Position numbers and translations under genes: made by a program
Assembly (NCBI GenBank): GCA_049999765.1
Contig: JBNGIQ010009119.1
Span: 41,251 to 77,540, forward strand
Reading direction: 5' to 3'
DNA: 36,290 bases
Origin: Phaeoceros laevis
Lineage: Eukaryota; Anthocerotophyta; Anthocerotopsida; Notothyladales
Part shown: piece after piece, positions 8,345 to 19,487 of the stretch
Layout: each line of letters starts with the position of its first letter
How positions within the stretch are numbered: position 1 is the first letter of the stretch
The notes under the pieces: model-generated
Told to the model about the DNA's origin: nothing
Databases searched by the model: none
Seen by the model: the letters and a program-made list of their open reading frames with translations, nothing else

Positions 8345-11300
8345 ATGCCGTCGTATAGAGTAGGTGGAATCAATGTACAGTTTCCATTTGATGCTTATGA
8401 CTGCCAGCTTGTGTACATGGAGCGTGTGATACATAGTCTTCAACAGGTATTTACTTGTACCTTGGAAAGCAGCCCACTGTTTGCTAGCATTTTATTACAA
8501 GCTGTTTGTCAGGCCAAGTTCAAGCCTAGTTGTAGATTAGCCCACTGTTGCAAGTAACGCTCAGCCTGCTTGAACCCTACACTCCAGGACAACTGAACTG
8601 ATAGCTGAATGTTGGTGTTAATTGAAGGGCCGAAATGCCTTATTGGAGAGTCCAACAGGCACAGGAAAAACCTTATGCCTGCTTTGTGCCACTCTGGCAT
8701 GGAGGGAGGGCCTGGCAGCTACTGTAGCAGCCTCACAACCATTCAACCAAACTCAAGATAGGTCTGTCTTGGGTACAATTGAGCCGAATGCTCCCAAGTT
8801 GCCAATGATAATTTATACATCCCGCACACATAGTCAACTCCAGCAGGTCATTGGAGAGTTGAGAGCTTCAGCCTACAGGTACTTTTACCTCTTTAAACAA
8901 GATGCATGTCAATGAGCAGCGGTCTCCTAACATCGAGCTCAGTTTTAGTGCCAATGGCTAACAACTATGCTGCGCAGACCAAAAATGGTGGTTCTGGGGT
9001 CAAGAGAGCAGATGTGTATACATCCCGATGTGCGTGGTCTACGTGGGCGGGTGCAAAATCATGCTTGTCGATCGCTGGTGAAGACTCGGACCTGTCACCA
9101 TTATAATCGTGTGGCTGGTACACTGCAATCTCCCAAGCAATCATTCCTGGTTTATACATGTCAGGTTAGTATATCTAATTGTCCATACAAATTGCTCTGT
9201 AGATTATCTGAAGGTCAATCCAGAACTTGGAAACGAGCCCATTGATATTGAAGATCTGGTCAACATTGGAAAGGAGCATGGCCCGTAAGTGTATTGTGTG
9301 CCACAACCAGCACTCTTACGACATCTCACTGAGTGATGCCTGTTTAGCAATATTTGAAAAATGTCAAGACATGATGAGTAGGCAGGAGATATTCAAGATC
9401 TCCTTCAGTAGCTGATAGTTTCAATAAACTGGCAAGGAAATGAGAGCTGATCCAAATTACCGATTGTGACAGATGTCCCTACTACCTGTCTCGTGAACTT
9501 CACAACAGTGCTGATCTCCTTTTCTCACCATACAACTACCTGATTGATAAAGAAAATCGGCGTTCCCTCACAGGAATCAGCTGGGACAGTACTGTTCTTA
9601 TCTTTGATGAGGCACATAACCTGGTAAGAAATCTATCTCTGTACATGTCTGGCCAGTGTAGTTTTTTATTTCTCTTTGAGTTCTATTCCGTGTATTGACG
9701 TCTAAAATGATGTAGGAGGCAATCTGTGCAGATGCATCATCATTCGATTTGCCTGCAGCACATCTGTCCGCTTGCATTGCAGAGGCCAGACAATGCGTGG
9801 ACCTGGCCGTGTCTCGTCGAGCAACTGAGAATGCTGCTGATACTTCCTTGGACCCAGATAACTTTGCAGTTCTTCAAGGTAGTCACGGCTCATTGTGAAT
9901 CTATTGGTGTAACATTTCCCTGATAAACCAGAGAAGGCACAAAATGAGTTGTAGCTTTGTTTGTTTGCAGCTCTTCTTCTCGAACTTGAGAGGAAGATCA
10001 ATGATGTGGTGATACCCTCACTAGAGTTTGGGCTAACCAAACCTGGTCCGTTTATCTACGAGTTTTTGGAGGAAATTAAAGTCACGTATGAAACAGTACC
10101 CATGCTGATAGACACGATTGATCAGGGTGTAGACCTATTGCAGGATGGTGAGCCAACCGATCTATGCTAAGTGCTTCCCGTACCTTGTTTAATAACATGT
10201 ATTGATGGGCTTCCATGTTTACCTGACAAGGCTTGATGGTGCTTCTGCATCAGAAGCGACATCCAAATCCGCAAGGTCACCATCAAGTGCCTCTTTTCGC
10301 CTCCAAGGGTTACGGGATTCATTGAGGCTTATCTTTCGAGGAACTGATCGATCACATGCCACTTGCTATCGAGTAAGATGCATGTGCATGAGCTAAGCCG
10401 TTTTTTTTGCTTAACAAGGCTTGGACTGTTTTGTCCTGGTAGTACTCGCTTGTAGCTTTCTTGTGTTTGAGTTCAAAGGTCCAATTGAACTGAGGCAATA
10501 TACGGAATATCATAGGTTCACATTCACGAGGCTCGAAGTAAAGAAGGAGATAGAGGACCTAAAGGTAACTTTCTGTTATGCGCTTTGTGTACCATTTGCC
10601 TCCTTTGGCATACATGCTTTGAGCATTTGGTCTCTGGAAACTGCAGATAAAAGCGTTAGTTTTTGAATTCAGGTGCAAAAAATTCTCGTATCCTGAGTTG
10701 GTGGTGCTTCAATCCTGGAATTGCAATGGAGGAGTTCGCAAAGATGGGAGTCCGATCTGTCATTCTGACATCTGGGACACTCAGCCCTATGGATTCCTTT
10801 GCCATGGAACTGAATCTGTAAGGACACCAATCTTACCACTACTAGTCGCACTGTCAGCTGTTCCTTCTGTAACATGGATGGGTTCATATGTTTGTTTTGG
10901 CCAACTTCCGGAAGTGAGTACTTTCTCTTGTACTGCAGGCCATTTGATATTCGACTTGAAAATCCCCATGTTATTGGACCAAGCCAAATTTGGGTTGGTG
11001 TGCTTTCCATTGGGCCTTATGGTAAGCCCTTAAATTCATCATATCGTAGCCGAGATTCACCAGAGTACAAGCTCGAGCTTGGAAATACTATTGGTAAGTT
11101 TGTGGAGAGTTCTTCGATAATGGCATGGAGATCCAGCTCAGTTGGAACTGAGGCTACGTACACCATGCCATTCACTAATCTGAGCTTGTTTTCTGCAGTA
11201 AATATTGCAAGGATAGTTCCAGACGGTGTCCTTGTATTCTTTCCGTCCTATTACCTTATGAATTCTTGCATTGAAGCATGGCAAAGCCAGGTACTTTTAC

Positions 11301-14300
11301 CTTGGCAATCTCTGGATTGACAGCAACGGTCACTAAAGTAAAAACTTAAATGCTGTCTGGAGATGCTGTTATCAATTATCGGTTTCACGTCAGCTATCAT
11401 CTGATTTGTCTTGACTTGTGAGCATGGGCAGGGGCCTCTCTCTGTAGGAAGCACGGCTACTGTTTGGGAAAGGATATGCAAACACAAGCAGCCGGTTATA
11501 GAGCCTCGGGAAGCTGAAGTATTCAATCTAGCTATGGAGGTATCGTAATTGCCTGTTGGTAGAGCTTCTGTCCAACATGCTATGGGGTGATTTGTCTGAT
11601 AACCTGGTATTTTTATCCCTGAAGGATTTCTCAAACAAACTGAAGGCAAATTTCTCTACAGGAGCAATTTTCTTTGCAGTCTGCCGTGGCAAGGTTTGTT
11701 TGACTTACACCAGACTTAGGAGAGGTGTTCAAGAGTGTAATGGAGTCAGAGGACGATGGACTAGATCTGTCAATAGGAGTAATGTGTTGGGAGCACCGTC
11801 ATCTTGGAAATGTTTTCAGGTTAGTGAGGGTCTGGACTTCGCAGATCGAGCTGGGCGGGCTGTGGTTGTGACGGGAATTCCTTATGCCATGAAGACTGAT
11901 CCAAAGGTTAGTACTTTCGACTTTGAGGCTCTGTGAACGTTATTACCGTGAATGATAATCCCAGCTTGCAGTTGACTGTTCTATGATGTGATGCATGTGA
12001 AACAGGTGAGACTCAAGCGGGAATATCTAGATGAACAAGCTCGGACACAAACAGGCAAAGCAAAGCAGGTTCAAGACCGTGGGGTTTCCTTCCTTTTCTT
12101 TATCTAGTGTAGTACACTGCCCCAGAAGTGATGTGATGAAGGCCAAACAAATAACGCATTGGAAATTGGTCTGAAAATTGGAAAATGGTCGTTTGGTGTA
12201 GCTCATAATTCAAGAAGGCATCCTCATATATCATGTATGTGGCAGATCATAAGGGGAGAGGACTGGTATGTACAGCAAGCAGCAAGAGCTGTGAATCAAG
12301 CAGTGGGTCGAGTTATCCGGCACCGAAATGACTATGGTGCCATCATACTCTGTGATGAACGGTGTGGGATAACCTTTCTCTGTCCTTTCAGACAACGTAC
12401 GACCATGTCATTTTTGAGGTCTGCAGCAGCTGAGCTGGTGCTAACAACTTGTGGTTCAGGTTTAGTCAAGGGAGTAGCCAAAGTCAAATGTCTCTTTGGC
12501 TCAGGCCTCATGTCAGGGTAATTCTCTGACTTGGTAGGCAAATTATGTCATATGGGCGCTGACATGTCCAGGAAGTGAGTCAGTATTAGTGGTGAACTTC
12601 TTACCTTTATGCATGGCGGTTGGACAAAGGCTTGGTTCGTTTCCTTCAATAAGTCTTCACAATTAATAAGCATGCGACATGTTAGATGTTGTTCGGGTGG
12701 ATTGTTTTATCTCTTTTTTAGTGAATTCTGGCACGCTGTATAGAAAGAAGTAGAACACTTACAAAGTACAATGTAGGGAGGAGGTGGAATACTCCCTGTA
12801 TTCATTTGGCTCTTGGACGTATATTTTGTGCAGTGCTACACGAAGTTCGGTGATGCATCGTATTCACTCACAAGGTTTTTCAGAGATCGAGCCTCAACTG
12901 AGGACATTTTGCTACCACAAAGTAATGTATCACTTTCTGCTGCTCATGCAAGGGCGATTCTTCGCTTTTGTGATGCTTGACTTGTGCTGACCTTTCTGTT
13001 CATGCGAAAAATGTCCATTTGCTTTCTCCAGAGAATCTTCCAGTACACACCAAAACTGCTCAGCTAGAGGTGAACACAGCAAAGAGCAAAACGTCCTTTG
13101 TCTCGTTCCCAGGGTTGATTCCACGAGGTTGGCCTGCTACCTGACGCATTTGCAAGCAGCAACCTGGAGAAGTCTTCACTGCCTGTCTACATGTGGTTGT
13201 AGGATCGACGCTCAACCTGCTTGTTTTCAGGAAGTGCAGGACAAGGTGGTCTCAGGAACGATGAGACAATGGGCAGCAGCTTCGAGGTACTGGGCCGCAG
13301 AACAACTACGGTTTCGGTAAGCATACATTTATCACCGAGGAATATAAGGTGAAGCAGTTTCTGGACTGTGTTTTGTCTAATGCCTCCGTTGCTTCAGGGG
13401 CAACTTGGTGCACAGTTTGGTGACTCAACATCTGCAACCACCTCAAGGCCTTCGTTGTCAGTGATGCTTGCAGCCAACCGCCAAAAGGCTGAAACTCAGC
13501 TTATCAATTCGTTTTCCATTACTCCAGCACACAGGGCTATAGGTGGAACAGCAGGTTCTGTTAGTCCCTTGGAGACCAGGAAAGAGTCGAGGAGCTCAGC
13601 TCAAGCCTTGCCTTCCAAAAAGGAGTCCTCGAGACCAGAGAAACCCTGGCCCCTGGAGCGGCATGCCATCAATCTTGCTAACAATGGAATGCCACAGGCC
13701 GATGCGGTCACGGATAGCAAGCCCCCAGGAGCTACGGCTTCCCTGGAACCACATCCTCGTGAGGGCAAGGATGCGGCAGCCGTTGGTGACTCCTCTAAAT
13801 CCAGCGGCGGCAGGGAGAAAAATGCAGCAGAGTTTCTGAAGGAGGTCAATTCTCAACCGCATTCATTGAACTGAATTGGTGATAGTCATCCTTGTCTGGG
13901 AGCAAGGTGACCGACTGGTTGGATTAATGTATCTCGCAGGTGAAAGCGCATCTTAGTCTTTTGGAGTTCAAAAGCTTTCTGACGTGCATGAAGAACATGA
14001 AGAATCAACTTCTGGACATGGCGAAAGTGATCGACACAGTGGCTAACATGTTCTCTGCTCCTGAACGACTATTCCTCCTACGAAGGTCCCTTCTCCATGC
14101 CCTCACCTACCTGTGCGTCAAGTTGCCTCCCTAGCAGTCTGCGCATGCCTTGTGTGATACAATCTCGGATGCCAAACCTCAGATTCGGCGAGTTTGTGCC
14201 TCAGGCGCATCGTGCGCTATACCAGGAACGGCTCGCTGCCAGGGAAGCTGAAGTGAGGAAGCTCATCAGAGGTAGGAGAAGGAACCATATCTCAGACCGG

Positions 14301-14477
14301 ACGCGAGGCCTGCTTGAGAAGGTGGTTCTGACAAAGGATGCGGTATTGTTTGCAGGCGGATTGGCAGATCCAGCTCCAGAAGCATCCGGTAGCAAAGGAG
14401 CCCTGAAGCGGCCTTCCAAGTTCTCGCTTGCAGCATTGCCCCTCGGCAGTAGAAAGAAACATCCCAAGCCAGGGTAA
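8345..14477 (+). CDS. RTEL1: RTEL1 DNA helicase (regulator of telomere elongation), 24 exons
   Basis: Exons: 8345-8446, 8628-8878, 8978-9117, 9203-9284, 9473-9623, 9716-9878, 9971-10147, 10254-10372, 10516-10564, 10673-10817, 10939-11093, 11199-11290, 11432-11539, 11625-11693, 11820-11906, 12006-12068, 12246-12361, 12460-12517, 12834-12921, 13032-13127, 13231-13316, 13398-13844, 13940-14085, 14183-14477. All phases agree and give 1094 residues. It is an XPD/FANCJ-type superfamily 2 helicase that unwinds D-loops and G-quadruplexes. Walker A is ESPTGTGKT (41-49) and the DEAH box is at 237-240. The four Fe-S cysteines are C131, C148, C157 and C193. Later motifs include [26 protein letters not shown] and [13 protein letters not shown]. 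After the helicase core comes a Ser-rich linker (large exon 22) and a harmonin-N-like region ([20 protein letters not shown], then [20 protein letters not shown]). Exons 20 and 21 encode the poorly conserved linker and are the least certain. Confidence 0.93.
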
Positions 14478-14931
14478 CCGGCGAGGGAGGTGAAACATGA
14501 CCGGATTCGGACACCGAGGTAGGGAGTGCATGCCAGCCTGCATCATATCTTTGCCGACGTCATCAGTTGGTATCAGTTGTGAGTGGCCCATTGGCAGAAG
14601 TAGTGAGTGCCCGTGACCACGCAAAAGGGTCTCACAGGATTTCCCATGGCCACATGTTCCGGAACTCCCCATCCATCAGCCTCAGTAGGGCGGTCCCCAC
14701 GGAAAACGAGTGGTGGACGATGAGCTGGATATCTAAGTTTAACTTAAACGGCAATGCTCTGGCAAAAGGCTTCGTGCAATCCAGAACCCCGCGTTTTCTC
14801 CAAGTCAACCTTTTTTGGAATCAAAATTTGAACAGCGTTGCAGGCGCACGGACAGAATTAGGTGAGTGGCGAATTTTCCTAGGTAGTCGAGCCCACACAG
14901 ATTTCCACTTACCAGGTGGCCACTGGTCGTC
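14478..14931. other. Intergenic region after RTEL1, no gene seen
   Basis: It contains the RTEL1 3' untranslated region. Small open frames here show no domain and no splice pattern. Confidence 0.5.
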
Positions 14932-15291
14932 ATGTCCCGCTCTCCCCCAACTTTTCACGAGCTAGACGTGCGCACGCTTCCCGCTGGCTCCTTCACTGTG
15001 GCCATCCATCCAACCTTTGGATTCATCGGTTACGAGAGAAGTCCTGCCCAGCGGGAGCGGAAGTGGGAGCCTTGCGGCAGCGGGCATGGCTGGAAGCGAG
15101 TTGCTGTAGCCGTTACAGAGGTAGAAATTCGTCTCTCTCGGTGGATGAGCGATGAGTTTGTGAATGGCTCCTCCGCTTGTTTGCCCCGGGCATCTGGTGC
15201 ACCTGTTGTTAGTGCTGGATTCTCTGTAAAGAGACGGAAGGACCCGTGGCTGGCTCTGTTTTCCGCGTTGTTCGGTCGGCTAGTTATGTAA
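14932..15291 (+). CDS. Doubtful ORF, 119 codons, unknown
   Basis: An ATG-started frame reads FHELDVRTLPAGSFTVAIHP and continues with IGYERSPAQRERKWEPCGS. No family is recognised. It ends at a TAA 155 bp before the TPR gene, and its last codons (TTAT|GTAACC) could also be a splice donor. It may be a small gene, a leading exon, or chance in a GC-moderate stretch. Confidence 0.25.
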   Translation: MSRSPPTFHELDVRTLPAGSFTVAIHPTFGFIGYERSPAQRERKWEPCGSGHGWKRVAVAVTEVEIRLSRWMSDEFVNGSSACLPRASGAPVVSAGFSVKRRKDPWLALFSALFGRLVM

Positions 15292-15446
15292 CCATTTGAG
15301 CAAGTAGGAATGTTTGCCTAGATTTGTCGCTAACGCCTTTTGCTCTCCGCAGATCCTACCTTGTGCGCGGTTTCTCATTCAAAGTTGACAGATGTCTGGC
15401 TTACCAAACATTCTCTGAGAGAAATCTACGAATTTGACACTCCAAC

Positions 15447-16539
15447 ATGAGCGCCCTTTCACGGACGGAGGCGGCGCACCAAAAATACAGGGAGGGCCGC
15501 TATGAAGATGCACTCTTGCTCTACTCCACTGCCCTCGGACTAGCCCCTCAGAAGGCCCACCGGATAGCACTTCACAGTAACCGAGCTGCATGCTACCTCA
15601 AGATTCAAAGCTTCAAGCAGGTACTTTTGCCTCTGGAGTTTGATGAACCAGGGCAGATGAGAGTGTGGCGTCTTTGTCTCTACCTACCTCCGCCATCTCC
15701 CGTGGAGGTTGAGCTCGTGTCTGTAGTTAGAACTTCAATAACTCCACAGTATCGAGCAGGCGGTGGACAAAGTAGCTCATTAGGAAGACTGTACAGACTG
15801 TACGCATTTTCGAAGCTCAAAGACCACGCTGTTCCTAACTGTCTTGACGACTCATGCTTTGCAGGCGGCCGAAGAATGCTCAGCTGTACTAGAGTTGGAT
15901 CCCAAGCATACAGGAGCACTGATGCTCAGAGCTCAGACACTTGTAGCGCTGAAAGATTACCAATCTGCGTTGTTTGATGTCAACCGTCTTATCGAAATAA
16001 ATCCGAACTCAGATAACTATCGGAACCTCCAAGCCCGCCTGCGAACTCAGCTGGTACTGCAATAAACTCTGTCCTGGTACCTCCTGCTTTGTCATGCTTG
16101 GTTGCTCCATAGGCTCCGGTTTGTAGCATCCTCAACATCAGAGTGCAATGGAGTCTGCCTGTTTCCTGGATTGGCTGCTGCAGTGTAATGTGTTCCATAG
16201 AACCTAACAGAGAAGTGCTTCTAACAGGCCTTGGCACCTATTCCCGAAGTTGAGAGCGAGGTACACTCAGATACAGAGAACGTGTCCCCACCAGATTCCC
16301 CCAACAGCAGGGCACTAGGGTCAACTTCTCCTACCACAACACTTCCGAGCCAGCAAGAAGAGCTGCCTATCGAAGAGGCCAAGGGATGGGACGCCATTGC
16401 AAAGCCCAAAGGGCACAGCCATGTGGACTATTCTCGATGGGCAACTGTGGGAGATGATATCAGTAGTGATGACGAGGACGAAGATTCTCAACCACAGTAT
16501 GCCTACCGACTAAGGACGTTGGTGAAACTTCCAATGTAG
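15447..16539 (+). CDS. Tetratricopeptide-repeat (TPR) protein
   Basis: Exons are 15447-15620, 15865-16053 and 16228-16539, all with consistent phase, giving 224 residues. The first two exons encode TPR helices: TEAAHQKYREGRYEDALLLY, IALHSNRAACYLKIQSFKQ, then ALMLRAQTLVALKDYQSALF. The third exon is acidic and Ser/Pro-rich and ends with a block found in plant TPR proteins of this type: KGWDAIAKPKGHSHVDYSRW, an acidic run, then QPQYAYRLRTLVKLPM. TPR domains hold partner proteins, often Hsp70/Hsp90 tails. No specific partner can be named, because the carboxylate-clamp residues were not checked in an alignment. Confidence 0.82.
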
Positions 16540-17353
16540 GAGTGCATGAAGAGAGCGCTGTTGGTTTTGTGGAGGCACCGGTCTGCGAAAGCTGTTTCGA
16601 GGGGGGAAAGCCAAGTTGCTGTTTGCTGCATCTTACAGGTCCTGCTTGAAATCTGGGCAGCTGTGTACCATAATATATTCTTTGTACCGTAGAAGTTGGG
16701 CACTGCCTGTAGAGTTTTCTGGGGTTACTAATTCACGGCCAGCTTGTGTAAGATATCATGCGACTCAGTTTTGTTTTGATGTAGTCACTGAACCCTGGAT
16801 GTGTGATTCTGGCTTGTGCGTTGGATCCATGTCATGACTTTCATGAGCACATTGTGTAATCATGTGCATGCCTTGGTTTGTGTTATATTCATAACATATC
16901 GCACGATATCGTGAACTAAGTTGGCCCACCTTGATTGAAAGTTTCTCATCAAAGACCTATAGTAACTGACACCACTGCAGTGTCTCTGCTCCACTCGAAG
17001 AAGCTGGCGATGCGTGATTGGGGATATAAAGCATACAGAATCAGTCCGTCAGTCTCAGTCATGATACGCGGGTTACCTTCATCTCTCCGTAAGAGTGACT
17101 GGCTACTATACTAGTAACGAAGTCCTTTTTAGGGTTTACGATTCAGCCTGTCCTTACATCGGCAATTCTTTGATGGAACCTCGGCACAATGCTGGCAAAA
17201 CCTAAGTTGTCCCGGCTTTATGCCTGGAGGTCCTCGCCACAACCAGTGGAGGCGGGTCGGAGTGCCAGCACACGCTACACTGTTTGCCGGCGTACCTCGA
17301 GCCTGCCTAATTAGGTTTGCCATTGCGCAGACTGAGCTTCTTGTGGAGCGGAG
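16540..17353. other. Intergenic region between the TPR gene and eIF3f
   Basis: No gene is supportable. It holds the TPR gene 3' region and the eIF3f promoter. Short open frames on both strands show no domain. Confidence 0.5.
17023..17138 (+). promoter_or_regulatory. Candidate eIF3f core promoter: TATA-like box and telo-box-like motif
   Basis: GATATAAAG at 17023-17031 could serve as a TATA box for the gene starting at 17354. AGGGTTTA at 17131-17138 matches the telo-box found near transcription starts of many plant translation genes. Both are single short matches and are inferred only from position and consensus. Confidence 0.3.
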
Positions 17354-18208
17354 ATGGCTAGCCAAAATGCGGTGTTGCATTTGCCATCGGGGCCAACAGG
17401 AGTGATTGCCAAGTTGCATCCCACTGTCCTCTTTAACGTCTGCGACTCCTACATCAGGCGCAATGACCAGCAGGAGCGAGTTATTGGCACACTACTAGGA
17501 AGCGTGTCTGGCGATGGCGTCGTGGAGATCCGGAACTCTTACGCTGTGCCGCACAATGAATCACTGGATCAGGTGGCCGTGGACATCGACTACCACCGCA
17601 CCATGTTCGATCTGCACCAGCGGGTGAATCTGAAGGAGGTTATTGTTGGCTGGTATTCCACTGGCGCTGGTGTAACAGGCAGTGATGCACTTATCCAGGA
17701 TTTTTATGGTAGGGAGGTCTCGAACCCTGTCCATTTGACTGTGGACACCAGTTTCTCGGATGAGAAGGCAAACATCAAGGCTTATATTTCCACTGCCGTC
17801 ACCCTGGGGGATCGGCCACTGGCGGCGCAGTTTCATGAAATACAGCTAGACCTGCGGATGCTGGAAGCAGAGAGGGTTGGTTTCGATGTGCTAACCAAGA
17901 CAGTTGTTGACAAGCTACCTAATGACTTGGAAGGTCTGGAGGCATCAATGCAAAGGCTGAAGGCCATGATTGATACTGTGTTGGGATACGTTGATGATGT
18001 TGTGGACGGTAGGGTGCCCCCGGACAACACCATAGGGAGGTACCTTGCAGATACTCTTGCCTCGGTGCCAACCATCGCACCTGAGGCGTTCGACAAATTG
18101 TTCAACGAAAGCGTACAGGACCTACTGCTGGTGCTTTACCTGGCAAATTTGACGAGAACTCAACTCACTCTTGCAGAGACTCTGAACACGGCTGCCCAAA
18201 TAGTGTAG
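17354..18208 (+). CDS. TIF3F1: Translation initiation factor eIF3 subunit F
   Basis: This is an intronless gene of 284 residues, a full-length match to plant eIF3f. The N-terminal MPN domain (about 20-155) includes VLFNVCDSYIRRNDQQERVI, GTLLGSVSGDGVVEIRNSY, and KEVIVGWYSTGAGVTGSDA. The zinc-binding JAMM histidines are absent there, so it is an MPN- scaffold and not an active deubiquitinase by sequence. The C-terminal half (LDLRMLEAERVGFDVLTKTV onward) is the helical region that pairs with eIF3h and eIF3m. eIF3f acts in the cytosolic eIF3 complex on the 40S ribosome. It lies about 5.7 kb from eIF3g, a chance or conserved neighbourhood. Confidence 0.96.
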   Translation: MASQNAVLHLPSGPTGVIAKLHPTVLFNVCDSYIRRNDQQERVIGTLLGSVSGDGVVEIRNSYAVPHNESLDQVAVDIDYHRTMFDLHQRVNLKEVIVGWYSTGAGVTGSDALIQDFYGREVSNPVHLTVDTSFSDEKANIKAYISTAVTLGDRPLAAQFHEIQLDLRMLEAERVGFDVLTKTVVDKLPNDLEGLEASMQRLKAMIDTVLGYVDDVVDGRVPPDNTIGRYLADTLASVPTIAPEAFDKLFNESVQDLLLVLYLANLTRTQLTLAETLNTAAQIV

Positions 18209-18725
18209 AGCTGAACTGTTTTCTCCAGCCTTCTACGCAATGCGTCAGGAGTTGGCAACTTGTTACGTTTAGTCTAGCCGAACCCTGTCCACGTTTTCTT
18301 CAGGGTTTGTGGCCTTGTGTGGATCAGGTGAGGACTGGGCGGTACGCAGGTGTAATTTGTGACAATGTTGTGCTAGACTAGATACTCTTTCTTTTTGAAC
18401 CAGAACTTCACCCCTTATGCAAAGTGCCAATTGTGTAAGGTAGTATCTGGCACACAATTTTGAAAGCGGGATGCTTCATTCAAGATGATACTCAATGTGC
18501 TGTCAACAACAAGGTTGCAAATCGCCAAGGCTACAAGGTTGCAGATTGCCAAGTGTTTTAAGGTAGTCTGTGGCGCACATTTTGAGATCATAAAGGTGAG
18601 GGATGCTTCATTCAAGATGGTATTAGTCTGGCGTCTCACACAACAAGGTTGCAAAGCATATCAGTCCAGATATGAAGTTCGCTTGAGCATGTCGATGGTG
18701 GTTCTGCTGTGGCTCCTGTGAGCAA
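18209..18725. other. 3' region of eIF3f with repeat units
   Basis: There is no gene. Two related units occur here: the string gggatgcttcattcaagatg is at 18468 and 18600 (period about 132), each with an upstream aaggtagt-tctg-gcacacaatttt-like stretch and a downstream acaaggttgcaa. A third relative is at about 23521, after the PORR gene, so this is a dispersed repeat family. Confidence 0.6.
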
Positions 18726-19373
18726 TCAACCAAAAAAATCCTGGGTGGACGCAAACTCCTCTGCAGTGACTCGCCCCCAGAGCGGAAAGGATGTCAAACT
18801 CTTCAATCTTCTCTTTGGCTTTTCATGGTCCTCAGATTCTGCCTCTGCAGCCCGAATGAATTTTGTACGCTCTGGAAGCATCACCTCAAGCTCATCTTTC
18901 CCAAAAACCTCGCGCTATCTCCTAGTTCTGTAACTGAGGACATCTTGCTGCCTTCTCGATCATTCCATTGGGGCCCCTGGAACTTCAGGAGCAAAGAAAT
19001 AACTCCCCCTTGCTCGGTGCACTTACTGCTTGCCTAGCTCCGTGGCTCTCCTCGTGCATCTCATAAGGACCTAGATTTGTTGTCTTGGCCACATCCTTCT
19101 GGCTGACATAACTTCTCAGCCTCAACTGGCAAAGACGGGAACACAGATATTTCAGGAAGGATGTGTTTCAGAATTTGATAGTTACACTTATTGCTCAACG
19201 TTGGTGGTTTAGCGCTTCCACCCGTGAATTCACAATGTTCATGCAGGCTCATCTGCGCACATGCCATGGTGCCAGCAGATGCAAAGATGAGGGTTGAAGG
19301 TCAGGTGCTCGTTCAAACGAGCCAAGGCTAGCTGCCTCTTCTTCGCCTTATTTGCAAAGAACGTCCACTGGTC
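18726..19373 (-). CDS. Unidentified coding exons downstream of the D27-like gene
   Basis: Three blocks read as coding on the minus strand. Block A is about 19373-19283 (WTFFANKAKKRQLALARLNE, then HLTFNPHL). Block B is 19125-19027 (LRLRSYVSQKDVAKTTNLGP, then YEMHEESHGARQA). Block C is 18914-18726 (REVFGKDELEVMLPERTKFI, then EKPKRRLKSLTSFPLWGRVT, stop TGA). B to C has a strong donor GCA|GTAAGT and matching phase 0. The A to B junction is unresolved. No ATG in the right frame was found for block A. Either this is a separate small gene with an unseen first exon, or it is an alternative 3' extension of the D27-like gene: its exon ending at 19581 is also phase 0 and could splice straight to block A. 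I do not recognise the family; the charged, helix-rich composition suggests a soluble protein. Confidence 0.5.
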
Positions 19374-19487
19374 CTAGGAATTCGCCTTTCGGCACCCCTG
19401 GACCATTCCGTCACTAAAGCGTTCATCCCAATGACAACCAGTAGAAAGAGCTGAAACCAACTAGTCCACCAGTCACTGCCTCCTGGG

